The position numbers and the translations under genes are program-made. Of a stretch of 64,000 bases of DNA, positions 1 to 10,917 are shown piece after piece (within the stretch, counting starts at the first letter, position 1; the number at the start of each line of letters is the position of its first letter). The DNA comes from Paralichthys olivaceus (taxonomy: Eukaryota; Chordata; Actinopteri; Pleuronectiformes; Paralichthyidae), in the NCBI RefSeq assembly GCF_024713975.1, contig NC_091116.1, positions 3,434,463 through 3,498,462 on the forward strand, written 5' to 3'. The notes under the pieces were generated by a model. It saw only the letters and a list, made by a program, of their open reading frames with translations, had not been told where the DNA came from and made no database searches.

Positions 1-1
1 T

Positions 2-730
2 GTTGCACCTCTTCATACTGAGGACTCTATTTCTTATCTAGACTTCAAGATATCTGAACACAGGGCAGTATTCCAAGAGGTTTTCCCCCACGAAAGAATA
101 CGGCCCAAACATCATTTTCTGGAGCATTATCCCCAGTTGATACGCCAGTTTGGCCCCCTTGTTGGACTATGGACTATGAGATATGAAGCCAAACATAGCT
201 TTTTCAAAAGAGTAATCCATCATACAAACTGTTATAAAAATGTATTGTGTTCATTAGCCCAGAGGCACCAATTTCAGACAGCATATAATCTGCACATGTC
301 TGAATTTTCAAAACCATCTTTGGAGGTTACTGATGTTTCAGCCGTTTCCCTTGATGTTATCAATCAAGATATTGCACTAGCAGTCAAAGAGAAATACCCA
401 CATATGGACACTGTGAACCTTGCAAAAAATGTATCCTACAACAGTTATAACTACAGGACTGGAATGGTGGTAGCCCATGGGTCTCTGGCTGGACTTCCAG
501 AGTTTTGTGAAATAGTTCATATGATTGTTCTACAAGAGACACTCATTTTCATCATCAAAAAATTGGAAGCCTGGTACCTGGAGCATTATCGAGCTTATGA
601 CTTAGTCATATCCGCCAATAAACAACTACAGCTTGTTGGGGTGCAAGAACTGACAGATCCCTACCCTCTGGCTCACTACATGGTTGGCGGACGGCGCATC
701 ATCTCTCTGAAGAGATACATACATGCATAA
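2..730 (+). CDS. C-terminal part of a multicopy teleost protein of unknown function (5' end outside window)
   Basis: The frame is open from base 2 to a TAA at 728-730, giving 242 residues with no start needed inside the window, so this is the last exon or exon tail of a larger gene. It carries the pattern F-G-P-L-V-G-L-W-x-M-R-Y-E-A-K-H-S-F-F-K, which I recall from an expanded set of uncharacterised fish proteins. No catalytic motif, signal peptide or membrane span is visible. The SAMD3-like gene follows on the same strand about 210 bases downstream, so the two could belong to one transcription unit or one mobile unit. Function is not known. The reading frame is secure; the family placement is from memory. 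Confidence 0.6.
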   Translation, partial: VAPLHTEDSISYLDFKISEHRAVFQEVFPHERIRPKHHFLEHYPQLIRQFGPLVGLWTMRYEAKHSFFKRVIHHTNCYKNVLCSLAQRHQFQTAYNLHMSEFSKPSLEVTDVSAVSLDVINQDIALAVKEKYPHMDTVNLAKNVSYNSYNYRTGMVVAHGSLAGLPEFCEIVHMIVLQETLIFIIKKLEAWYLEHYRAYDLVISANKQLQLVGVQELTDPYPLAHYMVGGRRIISLKRYIHA

Positions 731-938
731 GGTTGTATATGAATGGGTGTAAGTCTGGAAATGTAGAATTCTTCAGAAGTAGCTTTTGTTTTATCAGTCT
801 GTTTAATTGTCAGAAAAAATGCATACAATTTGCAAAAAATGTCCCGTTTTTTTTCACCAGAATTGTAAATAAGATCTATGTTGTGGCCAATTATGTACTA
901 CAACTAATACTATTATTTTTTATTCTTGTTTTCACTAG

Positions 939-3858
939 ATTTTTGGGTGGACTGACACGATGGAGAAAAGGCCAGCTAAGCTGAGGGTTATCTTGAATCC
1001 TGATGACACCAGGAAGCTAATTCTCCCTGGTGGTATTCCAGAGACAGTGGAGGAACTCATCAATCAAGTGAGAAAAGTGTGTGGATTAAATTGCAATGTT
1101 AGACTGCAGTACCAAGACAGAGACTTTGGAGATGCGCTAGTGAACTTGACATCTACTGCTGAACTTGAGGATTTTGCAACTATCAAGGTCATTCCACTTA
1201 CTGATGATGACCAAACCATCCCTGTCTGTGATGACTTGGTGTCCACTGAAACTGATGACACAGAGCTCCTGTCCTCACCCTCAAGCTCTGTCTCTACAAG
1301 AACCCAGATGTGGCCAAGGAAGTTTCCCATACCAACATTCTCCTATGACACTGAGCTTCAGTTAGAGAAGGGAAATGCAGTGTATATATCCTCCAAGACA
1401 CCATTGTCTTCAAGTCCTAAGACAATATCAGACATTCTGAGAAAGGTAGCTGAAGAGATTTACAAGTACAAACCGTACCCAACAGATGCTGACTTTAGCG
1501 ATGTAGCTGAAGCACTAATTAAGAAGCATCCATGCCTCTATGAACCCGGTTCATACAATGGTTGCTATGGATGGAAACAGAGGCTGAAGACAAAAATGGG
1601 CAACTACCGTACTCAGCTGAAGGGCCTTGGATGTGCTGAATTACTTGCAAATTCGCTGAAATCCAAAACTCCAGAGGATGCATTGCCTGCCAAAAACGTC
1701 AAGAGACCTAGGAGAGGAGAAGCCAACCACATACCTGACATTCCAACTGGAGAGACCTCAGATAATTTGGAAGATGAGAGACTGTCACTTTTGACAGAAG
1801 TGAGGAAGCGAAACAATCGTACAGTGATAAAGAACAAAATGGACAAGACCTTTTCACTGCGAAGACAGGAAATTGTGGCAAAGGAATCAGGAGTGGAGGA
1901 GGTGAAAGAGAGATGGCCTGCATTGTTTACAGTGGATGAGGTAATTTAATTTTTTCAATCAATAGCAATAGGTCAGTGGTAGCCTGTAAATTTAATGATA
2001 TTAATATCTCCTATTATATGAAACCTGTGAAAAAAAATAGCCAAAGCAGTCACAAAAGATCTTACACCACAGAGTTTTAATGCAATATGTAATGTCATAA
2101 CTTACATATGTGATATTTTGTTTTATAAAGATCAATGCTGAATTCACGAGGATTACTACTGTTCCACTTCAACCACGATTCCTGGCCTCGTTGGACAAGC
2201 ACCAGAGCAAGCTGATTGAGATCATCAGGAAGAAGGGAGGAGCTGTAGGAGAGAAGAGCCGAGATGTGATGAAAGTTCTTGATCAGGTATGTACTTAATA
2301 CTGCAAAACTCGCCTTACATCACATAAATAGTAACATTATAGAAGCAATAGTATTAAAGTGTCATATTGTCATCACATGTGATTGTGGAGTTAGATTACA
2401 TGTTTGAAAGAAGTACAATGTGCATCTCGACATTTGCGCAAACCATTTGTTTGATTACTGGACAATTACTGTAAGTCTAAGTTCCCATTGATGCATTTTC
2501 GTTTTTGCATCTTCAGTCAAGTTACACAGTTCAACAGCATGATTTTGCATTGTTTATGTTTGCACTTACCTAGACCCTTGATGTAAGCCTAAGGAGAGAG
2601 TGTCTGCTGAAGTGCCTCATCCTTTACCTTGGGGAAGATGTACAAAAACTCATCAAGGAGTTTCTGGTAAGAAGTTAACAAGTTTTGCATTTATTCACTT
2701 AAGCCTTAGACAATCCTAACTGAAGCATGTATGTGATTGTTATATATATATATAATTTTATGTCACGGCTGTTGTTATAACCTTTTGAAGGAAAGCTGTT
2801 GCTAGCTGCTAGATTCAATAATAATCACATTATTCAACATTATGATCCTGATAACATAATAATTTAACAGAAATATACGGTACATAATTCTCTCATTTGC
2901 AAATTCAGGGATAATAACCAGGTTAACAACCCAATATCATCAAAAAGGTGACTTATAAGGTCCAAAAGCGCCATCTGCTCGTCTGCAAACAAGTGCTCTC
3001 AAAGTGCACATCTGCTCCCCATGGAGCAATGGGCTCTATGCACAGCTCCACTACTTCCTGAACTCAGTTTCCTGACAGGAAATAAAGGAGCAGCATTAAG
3101 TTCAAGAAGTAGTGGAGCTGTGCATTGAGCCCATTAACAGATGAGTTGACTATTACTAAACACACAAGCCACTCATCATAATCTCATAATCGTAATACTA
3201 TGCAATGATAACAAATATTTGTATCCATCACTGAAGAAATACAAGTATGGAATTTAATGAGATGTGACACAATAAACACAATGTAAGTACAACAGAAATG
3301 GTACTTACTTTTCTTTATTTACCTGACACTCAGAGTATCACAAGAGCACCCTTCCAAAAGAAAATATCTAAAATCACAGGCAGAAACTATGAGTAACTGT
3401 CTGCTACAAATTTACTAAAGGTGAGAGAAAAAGTATTTTGGTCTTCTGCTGTATGATTAAACCACTTCCTGCTACACAAAGGGGAGACAGACTTGTGTGC
3501 ATACATACAGGGCAGCCTTTTATACAATAAATGTCTTGTCTTTTGTCAGGTTGGTGAGAAGGATGACGCCGAAAGAGAGCTTCAACAGTGCACAATGGCA
3601 GTGTTTGTCATCAGAGACGAGGAGGATCCGTTACAGCCACCACGTGACGTAGGCATCATCATTGAAGGTCTGGAGGTGCTTAATGAACTGCCATCAGTTG
3701 CACATGGTTGTGCCCTCTTATTTGGCCTCATATATGCTCTAAACTTGAGCTATCCAGGTGAGCTCAAACACACTTTCGATGCACTGCAGAAAATATTCAT
3801 GGAGATAGAGACAAAGAAAATGACGCGCAGAGTGTGCAGTCTGAGTGTCAAGCTCTAA
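939..3858 (+). CDS. SAMD3-like teleost protein, four coding exons
   Basis: Four exons join in frame: 939-1940 (ATG at 960, after an acceptor at 936-938), 2131-2286, 2574-2666 and 3550-3858 (stop at 3856-3858). Every internal border is GT-AG and phase 0, giving about 512 residues. Residues 1-80 resemble a PB1/ubiquitin-like fold (K-L-R-V-I-L then a D/E-rich second half). The middle is basic and rich in W-K-x-R-L-K and R-R-x-E. The last exon has the P-R-D-V-G-I-I-I-E-G stretch typical of fish proteins annotated as sterile alpha motif domain-containing 3-like. I see no SAM domain in these exons. The frame stays open upstream of ATG 960 to the acceptor, so an earlier coding exon is possible. No break is seen, so the gene may be functional. 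Its biochemical role is unknown; an origin in a mobile element is possible because the family is highly multicopy. Confidence 0.72.
3028..3135. repeat. Hairpin repeat in intron 3 of the SAMD3-like gene
   Basis: Two 36-base arms (3028-3063 and 3100-3135) are reverse complements with two mismatches, around a 36-base loop. The arms could fold into a long hairpin. No terminal duplication was found, so it could be a foldback MITE or a local inverted duplication. Confidence 0.75.
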
Positions 3859-4187
3859 ATATGGGGTTGCTCAAAGAAAGACATTTGGTTACAGCATGTT
3901 GATCTGTTTTAAGTGCTTGTGTTCAAATACATCCCAGGATAATGTTAGGGGTCATTATAAATAAGAGAAAAAACAGCTTTAATTCAAAACAGGCTTTCAT
4001 CTGTTGACATAATTCTTTCTGTTGTATAAATATTGTGGCGCTGATATTAACATTGAAAATGTGAATAATGCTAAATTCAGAATGATCAGCAAGAGCACTA
4101 GTAATGGTTCCTTTTTTTCCTTGAACTGTAGTCTAGTAGGAAAGAGGGGTCCCAATGTCCCCGAGACAAACGTTTTTGAAACGCTGG
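3859..4187. other. Intergenic, nothing recognised
   Basis: This is the 3' flank of the SAMD3-like gene. It holds AT-rich DNA with no open frame of note, no RNA gene and no tandem repeat. Confidence 0.5.
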
Positions 4188-4441
4188 ATATGTGGGATGA
4201 GTCCACTCTTGACTTTAGGCTGAGGGTCTCTTCCTCTCCCACCATCTTCTTTAGGATCTTGGTCCTGGCCAGGTTCACAGATGTTAGACGTGACTGGCCA
4301 TACACCAGCTGACTGTAAAAAGATTGTTGAATAATTGCTAGGTAATTGCTAAGTGTTGTATTTAATACCTAAATGTCTATCTCCCTGTGTCTGTCTCTCT
4401 CCCTGTGTATGTCTCTCTGCCTGTGTATGTCTCTCTGCCTG

Positions 4442-4476
<35 letters not shown>

Positions 4477-4687
4477 GCCTGTGTCTGTCTCTCTGCCTGT
4501 GTCTGTCTGTCTGTCTCTCTCTCTCTGCCTGTGTCTGTCTCTCTGCCTGTCTCTGTCCATCCGTCCATCCGTCAAACATACCAAATTCAAAAATATAAAA
4601 TAATAATCGGTGGATTATTTTTAAAGAAGATGGTAGGAGAGGAAGAGACCCTCAGCCTAAAGTCAAGAGTGGACTCATCCCACATAT
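4188..4687. repeat. 66-bp inverted repeat flanking a CTGT/CTCT microsatellite
   Basis: The arms 4188-4253 and 4622-4687 are reverse complements with one visible mismatch. Both encode the same peptide, K-K-M-V-G-E-E-E-T-L-S-L-K-S-R-V-D-S-S-H, on the minus strand at the left and on the plus strand at the right. The 368-base loop is mostly a pyrimidine-rich CTGT/CTCT tandem repeat. This looks like an inverted duplication of part of a coding sequence, not terminal repeats of a defined element. Confidence 0.8.
4377..4572. repeat. CTGT/CTCT-type compound microsatellite
   Basis: Interspersed CTGT, CTCT and CCTGTGT units run for about 195 bases. They create long cysteine/serine/leucine or arginine/glutamine open frames in several registers that are not genes. 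Confidence 0.9.
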
Positions 4688-4915
4688 GCAGCGAGTTAAC
4701 CACAGGATAGCATGCTATAAGCGGGCTGCTGAGCCAATCTTCTGGAGGCCTTATCCCTATGACGACGATCAGGGATGGGAGAAGAAGAGCCTACCTGGTG
4801 TTGTGGACCAGTTTTGCCTTCCTCATTGATCAACCTGTTGGCGAGTGGCGAGTGCAATAGATGATGGGGAAGTGGAGGAGATGAAGATAGAGATGGATGA
4901 TGATGAGTGGGTGTG
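4622..4915 (+). pseudogene. Remnant of a multicopy transposon-type ORF
   Basis: From 4689 one frame reads Q-R-V-N-H-R-I-A-C-Y-K-R-A, then E-P-I-F-W-R-P-Y-P-Y-D-D-D-Q-G-W-E-K, to a stop at 4827-4829, and an acidic D/E-rich tail follows. The stretch just before it (K-K-M-V-G-E-E-E-T-L) is in another frame. The order (basic linker, R-V-N-H-R, W-R-P-x-P-Y-D, G-W-E, acidic tail) matches a type of fish repeat protein I remember but cannot name. The frame changes mean it is decayed. The same N-terminal piece lies inverted at 4188-4312. Confidence 0.45.
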
Positions 4916-6220
4916 AGTGTGGGTGGGGAGGGGAGTTAGGGAGGGGGGAAGCTAAGTGTGTGTGTGTGTGTGCGTGGTTAATTTTTCTCTGATAAAGAGT
5001 GGTTCTACCACCTCAGTGACCTCTTTGTATGATGTCTGGTTTAGGACTTATGAAAATTGGTGTTTTCCACCATTCGTGTGGACAAATTCAAAATGGCCAC
5101 CAAAAAATCACATGGGACATTAGTTGATCCGGGCAACAAGCACAAATCTTAAGTAGACACCTTAAGGGTCCTGAAAACGTTGCAAAATTTTCATAATTTT
5201 CATAATTGCATCCATAGCAACTGTGTGCATCCTTGTTTTTGTGTTTTTTTGGCTTCCTTGCATTTATAATTTATCATGATATTTATACCTTTTTGTCAAA
5301 GGATGGCAAAGATTTGATTTGACTGTTAGAAACTCTATTTTTATACTTAATGGGTGTTACCTTGCATCTCAAGTTAAAAAGAGTACAACCAGTTATATAT
5401 GTTAAGATGTGCATGTAAATTGATGTATTTCATAAGTTTTAAAAAGTAACATGTTGAAAAGACCAAATCTTATTTTATTTTACACAAGTTTTATTTTTTT
5501 ATGTGTAAAACACATACTTTCCTGGCTGCTGACTGTGAGTTTGAGGTGATGCCTATTTCAAAGTCATCAAAAATAAATGGTCTTTTGGAGAGAATTTTCC
5601 CAGTTTTTTAAGTTTTCTCTTTTTTGAATCACTTCAGTGTATTCTAGTCCTATATTATAGGGAATGAAATTGTGTTTATGGTGATATATCAGTTTTTAAA
5701 AAGGCAAAAAATATCATTGTACATGTAAGTAAGTAATACTTTGGCTTGTGACCAAAGAAAATATATTATTATGGTATAATTAAAAAAATACTTTGTACTG
5801 AATCAGAAATTTAACTTGAGAAAAATTAAAAAAATTGCATGTAACAGAATTACAGCAATTCAATTAGTTTATTCCAAAGTAAAATTTATAATTTAATGTA
5901 ATGGTAAATATTCGGTTTTCCCAAATTAAAAAAATAAGTTGCAAAAGAGGAAAAAAATAGTTTATGGTCTTTGTAATGAATAATGTTTTTACTTTGAATG
6001 AAAGCAATTTTTTAGCTCTGTCTTAAAATACAAAATTAATTTACATTAAATCAAAATTTACGTTTTCAACCAAATCATAAATGTAATTTGTGAAAAACTA
6101 ATAAATTTAGGTGTAACAAATTACAGTAATTTTTTTAAGTTGATCCAAAGTATCACTTTTTTCAGTGTACAGCCCCTGTTGTTTGAATAATTCCTTATAT
6201 GCCTTTTCTAATTTGTCCAG
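4916..6220. other. AT-rich DNA with a short GT repeat
   Basis: A short GT run lies near 4955-4972. The rest is AT-rich with many poly-A/T tracts. No open frame, RNA gene or recognised repeat stands out. Confidence 0.5.
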
Positions 6221-6964
6221 GTGATGTATCCAAAGGAGAGGTGCTCTGTTTATGTGGATCCTTTTGGGGCACAGAAAGAGGCATTAGCAAAATGCAGTGC
6301 AGTGACCAGGTAGAGGGGGGCAGTTTTATACATTTTTATTATGCCACACTGGGCTTTCATGAGGCCTCAACTGCTCCTGCTGGTCTTGTGAGACTATTAC
6401 ACACGCTCATCAAGAGGATGCCACATCATGTGGTGTTATTGTGTGTAAAGTAAGTGAATGTGCTTTGAATCAATCATTTCAAAAATAAATGGTTGGACCG
6501 TTTCTGCATCTGTGTTTTCCACTTGTTTCTTGTTCCAGTTAGCAGACATGATTTTAAATGGAGACATGTTGGATGTCATTTTTAATAAGCCTACTATCCT
6601 GTATCAAAGAATGCAGATAGGTCAACGGCTGATCCAAGGAACAGGTTGGTGTTTTATTTGTTTTTATTAGTTATTGTAAAACAAGAGCTATTTATTTGAG
6701 AAAATAACATAACTATGTTTAATGAACAGATGATTTGTCTGGCCTTTGTTGAGTGTTTGGTGTGTATGACACAGATGTGCAATGGGTAAGGCAGATTTTA
6801 AGCACTTTCAGTTGATGCATGTCTTACTTATGGTACTGCCATACGTGTTAATTTTTTTTCTCTACTTCCAGATTGCTTGTACACTGTGTGAGAGCTGGTT
6901 TCATTCAAGCTGTGTTGGGCAACCACCAGTGGATGGTGACTGTTATTGCTCACTGTGCATCTAA
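6221..6964 (+). pseudogene. Ulp1-like cysteine protease plus PHD finger gene, decayed exons
   Basis: Exon-like blocks with splice borders lie at 6221-6309 (Y-P-K-E-R-C-S-V-Y-V-D-P-F-G), about 6364-6449 (D-A-T-S-C-G-V, which fits the Ulp1/C48 catalytic cysteine block), 6539-6644 (A-D-M-I-L-N-G-D) and 6872-6964. The last encodes C-T-L-C, W-F-H-S-S-C and C-S-L-C, a PHD-type zinc finger followed at once by a stop. The Ulp1-then-PHD order is one I recall from multicopy fish genes tied to DNA transposons. The exons do not all join in phase, and a D-D-L-S-G-L-C block at about 6729 runs into a stop, so the copy is probably dead. Only the C-terminal half is present. A SUMO-peptidase role is an inference from the motif. 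Confidence 0.5.
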
Positions 6965-6968
6965 TAAA

Positions 6969-7110
6969 TTATGTATGTACTGCAACTCCCTCCTAGCTGG
7001 TCTACCTGCTAGTGTTATCCAACTACTGCAGCTCATCCAGAATTCAGCAGCTGGAGTGGTCTTTAATTTACCTAAATTCACTCACACCACTCTGCTCTTC
7101 ATATTACATT
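6969..7110 (+). mobile_element. L2-clade LINE fragment (RT C-terminal part)
   Basis: The translated stretch [11 protein letters not shown] followed by L-I-Q-N-S-A-A is the conserved region after the reverse-transcriptase core of L2/CR1 LINEs. The same motif occurs in the intact L2 of this window on the minus strand near 37.8 kb. Only about 140 bases remain. Confidence 0.8.
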
Positions 7111-7112
7111 GA

Positions 7113-8384
7113 ATTCATATCATATCATATTCAGCTGGCTACGTACCACATGCTTTTCAGGTACCTTGATTGATTTATATAAATGTCAAAAATATAATAG
7201 TGCCTGAATCCTCTTATAACTGTTTTGTGTCGTTATTCAGAGGTTGTGTATTCTGTGTATTGTGTGTGTGTGCGTGGGTGGAAGCATAGCTTTTGATAAT
7301 TTCACACAAATAAATACCTTCACATTCAGACCAGGTTAGATCTTTGAAATGACATTGGAATCGAGAAAAACCATCATGGGGTCTATTAAGTTAAAGTTAA
7401 ATGTAGTTGACATCTCACAAATTAAGGCAACTAACTATGCAGTTCAACAAACGCAAACACAATCCTGTTAGTGAAGATGCGTGCGCAGGTGTGCATTTGT
7501 GTTGTGTCTGTTACAAGCCTCTCACTACTTGTGTTTGTATTCTTGCATCACACCAACCAAGGTATCAACGAGCACACGAAACGCGCACTAATAGTAAACA
7601 CGCACAAGATTGGTGGCTTTTGCTTCTGTCTATAAACCACAGTTTCCTGCCCATTCCTGTGTTGCGTCACTCCTTTTAAACAGTGATCCTGCTATATGTT
7701 ACTCCCCTCTTCCCCTAGCCTTTCAGGGGACGTAACAACATGTATATTTTATATAAAATATGTGAGTTACTTGAAGATGAAAAGAGTGAACTAGTTTTGA
7801 TGGCTATTGTCTTTATGTATGTGGGACTATATTTCTATTCAAGTCAAAGACAATACAAATGTCATAGCTGCGCCGGTTAAAACCAAATCACGTCATACTT
7901 TATACCAACGTAACTTGTAATCCTCATACAAATAGAATTGGACGACACCTGTCAAAAGGGTTCTTATATGGTTTTGTTCAAATAAATCAAAGTAAAACTG
8001 TTTTAAAAACTAGATTTTGACTGACCACCAGGGATCTCCTGGTGTTTGAGGAGAATTTGGGACCACTACACTGTATCTTACAATTAATACAATTAAAAAG
8101 GAAGAAAGTGTTGTAGTGTAATCTGTAGGACACCAATGAAGTGTGTAGTGAGTTTGGTGACACTACACTGTATCATTGTGAGTTTATTGAATATTCTTTG
8201 TAACGTCTCTTTTCGGTGTTGCACTTTTTAGACGGTCCCTGCGCGCTGCTGTCACAGCCGGCTGCACGTAAACACTATTGAATTGGTGTGGCTCCGAGGA
8301 TGGCTCGTTTTGATGAATATCAGGTTGTAGCTCGTTGTCTATCTTACTATGGTTGAAAATAATATAAAGGGACTTTTGTGCTCT
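7113..8384. other. Unassigned DNA
   Basis: AT-rich single-copy-looking DNA with short GT tracts near 7255. No gene, RNA or recognised repeat was found. Confidence 0.4.
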
Positions 8385-8610
8385 TGAGCAAGGCACCGCC
8401 CCCCTCCCCCCAACATCTGCTCACCGGGCGCTGACAACGGCAGCCCACCGCTCCAGTATGTGTGTGCATGGCATCTGTCTATGTGTGTTCCCATGCATGT
8501 GCGTGTTTCGACAGGTGCCAACTGGATGGGTTAAATGCGGAGAATGAATTTCATGTATGCATGTAACAGTGTGTAAAAAAAACATGACAATAAAAGTTAA
8601 TCTTCTTCTA
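8385..8610 (+). repeat. Teleost interspersed repeat tail (SINE/LINE-like)
   Basis: The order 'gagcaaggcaccg', a C-rich run, 'gggcgctg', 'gggttaaatgcgga', 'aatgaatttcat', 'acaataaaagttaatcttcttc' is a common fish 3' repeat tail. A partial relative lies at about 21135-21250. The exact family is not named. Confidence 0.6.
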
Positions 8611-8940
8611 AATGCAAATGGGCTGAGGACAAAAAACAGAAGACAGCAAACATTGAAAATATGTGACTCTGATATCATATGTATTCAAGAGACATATTGG
8701 GATGATGAGTGTGTGAGGGAAGCGGAGAGAGAATGGATGGGTGAGGTGTATGTGAACAATGGGGGAACAAATTCAAGAGGTGCAGCAATATTAGTTGAAA
8801 GAGGTGCAATAAAAAATGTTAAGAAAAGTGTAGATGATGGGGATGGGAGGGTGATAGGGATTACTTTTGAGCACATGGGTAGGGAATTTCAATTGTTAAA
8901 TGTGTATGCACCAAATGTGGAGGAGGAGGGTTTTCTTTGA
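8584..8940 (+). mobile_element. Tx1/L1-group LINE endonuclease fragment
   Basis: The open frame reads L-L-L-N-A-N-G-L-R, then C-I-Q-E-T-Y-W-D and L-N-V-Y-A-P-N. These are the first blocks of the apurinic endonuclease of the L1 group, parallel to N-T-N-G-L-R, C-L-Q-E-T-N-W and I-N-I-Y-A-P-N in the intact Tx1-like LINEs here. The catalytic glutamate of Q-E-T is kept. The element is cut off after about 120 residues. Confidence 0.8.
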
Positions 8941-9790
8941 AAGCTTTATATACATTTAACATATTTTTATTTTTTACATATAACATTTCACAATTATAGT
9001 CTGGATTTTTTTCACATTTTAAACTCTCTTTTTGTAGGAGAACATTTTTTTCTCTCTCTTCTTTCTTTTCCTCCTGTCATGCCTAGACTTGAAAGGGACT
9101 CAGATGCAGAGGAATGACAGTTACCTCAGACTTTTTCTTTATATTCTTCAACCCCTCAAACAGAGTAACCAAAATAAAAGCCTATGAAAAATTAGCTATC
9201 CAGTCCATGGAGAAATATCCAAAATAAACAGGAAGATAATTCTTCCAATAACACAAACCCAGTCCGTGAGGGAGGGAAATAACACACAAAAAAACTATGA
9301 GAAATGTATGAACAGAAAATCACTCCATTAGGAGGTATACAAAAGGGCTAAGAACTACAAACTCAAAACACTCCCTAAGGAGGAAAACCAAACTCAGTAA
9401 AAAAAAAAGCCCAAATGAAAACGCACTCCTAAAAATCAGGGGCTCCACTACACACTATAAAATTGTTAAATAAAAGAAATAATCACGTGCGACGAGCAAA
9501 GCTGAGATATAACATGGACTGTGGCGACTGGGTGGGGTGCATGGCAGAAACGATACACTCAGGCACAAGACAAAGAGAGACGCAGACTATAAAACAAATG
9601 AAGGTAATGAGGAACAGGTGGACACAATCAGACAATCAGAGCGGTGACGCATCAGGAAGGGCAAGTGACCTGAAACGAGAGGAGAGTTCATTTTCAAAAT
9701 AAAACAGGAAGTCACGAGACAAAAACCCAGAACAAGACAAATCTCACTGCGGTGTGACACCTCCCAGTGTTTGGTTTTGCTGTAATTAAT
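8941..9790. repeat. Unclassified dispersed-repeat-like DNA
   Basis: Purine-rich text with 'cctgtcatgcctagacttgaaaggg'-type wording, a centre rich in 'acaggaag' and an end at 'ggtgtgacacctcccag' resembles dispersed fish repeats I have seen. No coding potential, TIR or LTR could be fixed. It separates two LINE pieces of opposite orientation. Confidence 0.35.
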
Positions 9791-10049
9791 ACATGCTATT
9801 TTAATTCTATTTTTCACATCTTCCCAATATTCAAACACATCATCTACAAACATTAGGTCATGAACCTCCGACACACAGGTGCATATATGCATGATCACTC
9901 CATGCGTTGAATTCATATTTGAAAAATGTTATTTCTTTGAAAGTGTTAGACGCGATTAGGCATAAGTCTACTCTGGATTGTTTTAACTTTCCTTCTACTG
10001 ATTGTCTTTTTAAGAAAATGTTGATACCTTTGTTAAACACATTAGACAT
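9791..10049 (-). mobile_element. Tx1/L1-group LINE endonuclease fragment, inverted
   Basis: The minus strand reads G-K-L-K-Q-S-R-V-D-L-C and W-S-D-H-A, then in a second frame Y-W-E-D-V-K-N-R-I-K. This matches G-E-L-K-Q-S-R-I-D-L-C, F-S-D-H-A and W-W-E-R-L-K-Q-K-I-R of the intact Tx1-like ORF2. It is the C-terminal half of the endonuclease with at least one frameshift. It lies opposite to the N-terminal half at 8584-8940. Confidence 0.75.
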
Positions 10050-10065
10050 TAAATTAGTTTAGGTC

Positions 10066-10645
10066 ATGACATTTTTCAGAATCCTTCAGCTGACATCATT
10101 TCTGAACACATTATTTTTTGATATGTCTGTTTTGGTCAGTGCTACATTTAAATCACCCATCACAACAGTTCTTTCAGTTCACATGGAAAGTCATAATGAG
10201 ATATTTCCGGACACCACAAATAACCGCAACGTGGGTCCTGACCACCTCAGACAAATGTTGGACAAACTGTGGGCCACAGAGTGGAAACCACACTCACATT
10301 TTCTGGTCTTGTCCGAAGTTGAGTATTTTTTGGAAGGAAGTGTTAGACGCCCTGAGAGAAGTATTTCACCAAAATATCCCTAATGACCCAAGGAGGGTCC
10401 TCCTTGGTACAGTCCCAGAAGGTTTTGAGGGAAGAGCCAAAATCTATCTCTTACAAATACTATTGGGGGCTGCTATTAAGTGCATCACAATAAGATGGCT
10501 GAATCCGGAACCACCAACATATAATATATGGCTTAAAAAAGTATGGGAACTGTATGAGATGGAACAAATTACGTATGCAATAAGACTACAAAGACCCACA
10601 TTTCTAAAGAGATGTAGCCCTGTAATGAGTCTGTTATTGCAATAA
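10066..10645 (+). mobile_element. L1-type LINE ORF2 C-terminal fragment
   Basis: The frame up to 10645 has C-W-T-N-C-G then H-T-H-I-F-W-S-C-P, the cysteine/histidine motif after the RT in L1-clade ORF2, followed by a W-L-N-P-E-P-P-T-Y-N tail. Upstream the homology slips frame. A 3' UTR-like AT-rich stretch follows to about 10.9 kb. It is closer to L1 than to the Tx1-like element, so it is probably a separate insertion. Confidence 0.7.
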
Positions 10646-10917
10646 GAATGGTGTACTTTTGTCTTATTTAGTATTACTTTTTTCATTTATTCTGTTTATT
10701 ATTTTATTCATCTATGTATTTATCCCTTCTTTTCGTGTTTTTTTTTCTTTTGTTTTGTTTTTTTTTACCTATTACATTTTGTCCCACTTATATGTGTAAG
10801 TATATATTGAAATGGATACCAAAGCAGCTGTAAATGTGTAAAGTGTAAGTAAAAATGTAAAATTGTATGCACATGACATACATCACTAACCTACCTAACT
10901 TTGTGTTTTTTCTATCC
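10646..10917. other. AT-rich tail after the L1 fragment
   Basis: Poly-T tracts and TATTTAT-rich DNA, with no gene. It may include the 3' UTR of the L1 fragment. Confidence 0.4.

Noticed and set aside
4349-4710. Overlapping open frames rich in Cys/Leu/Ser or Arg/Gln/Thr
   Set aside because: They are translations of the CTGT/CTCT microsatellite in different registers.
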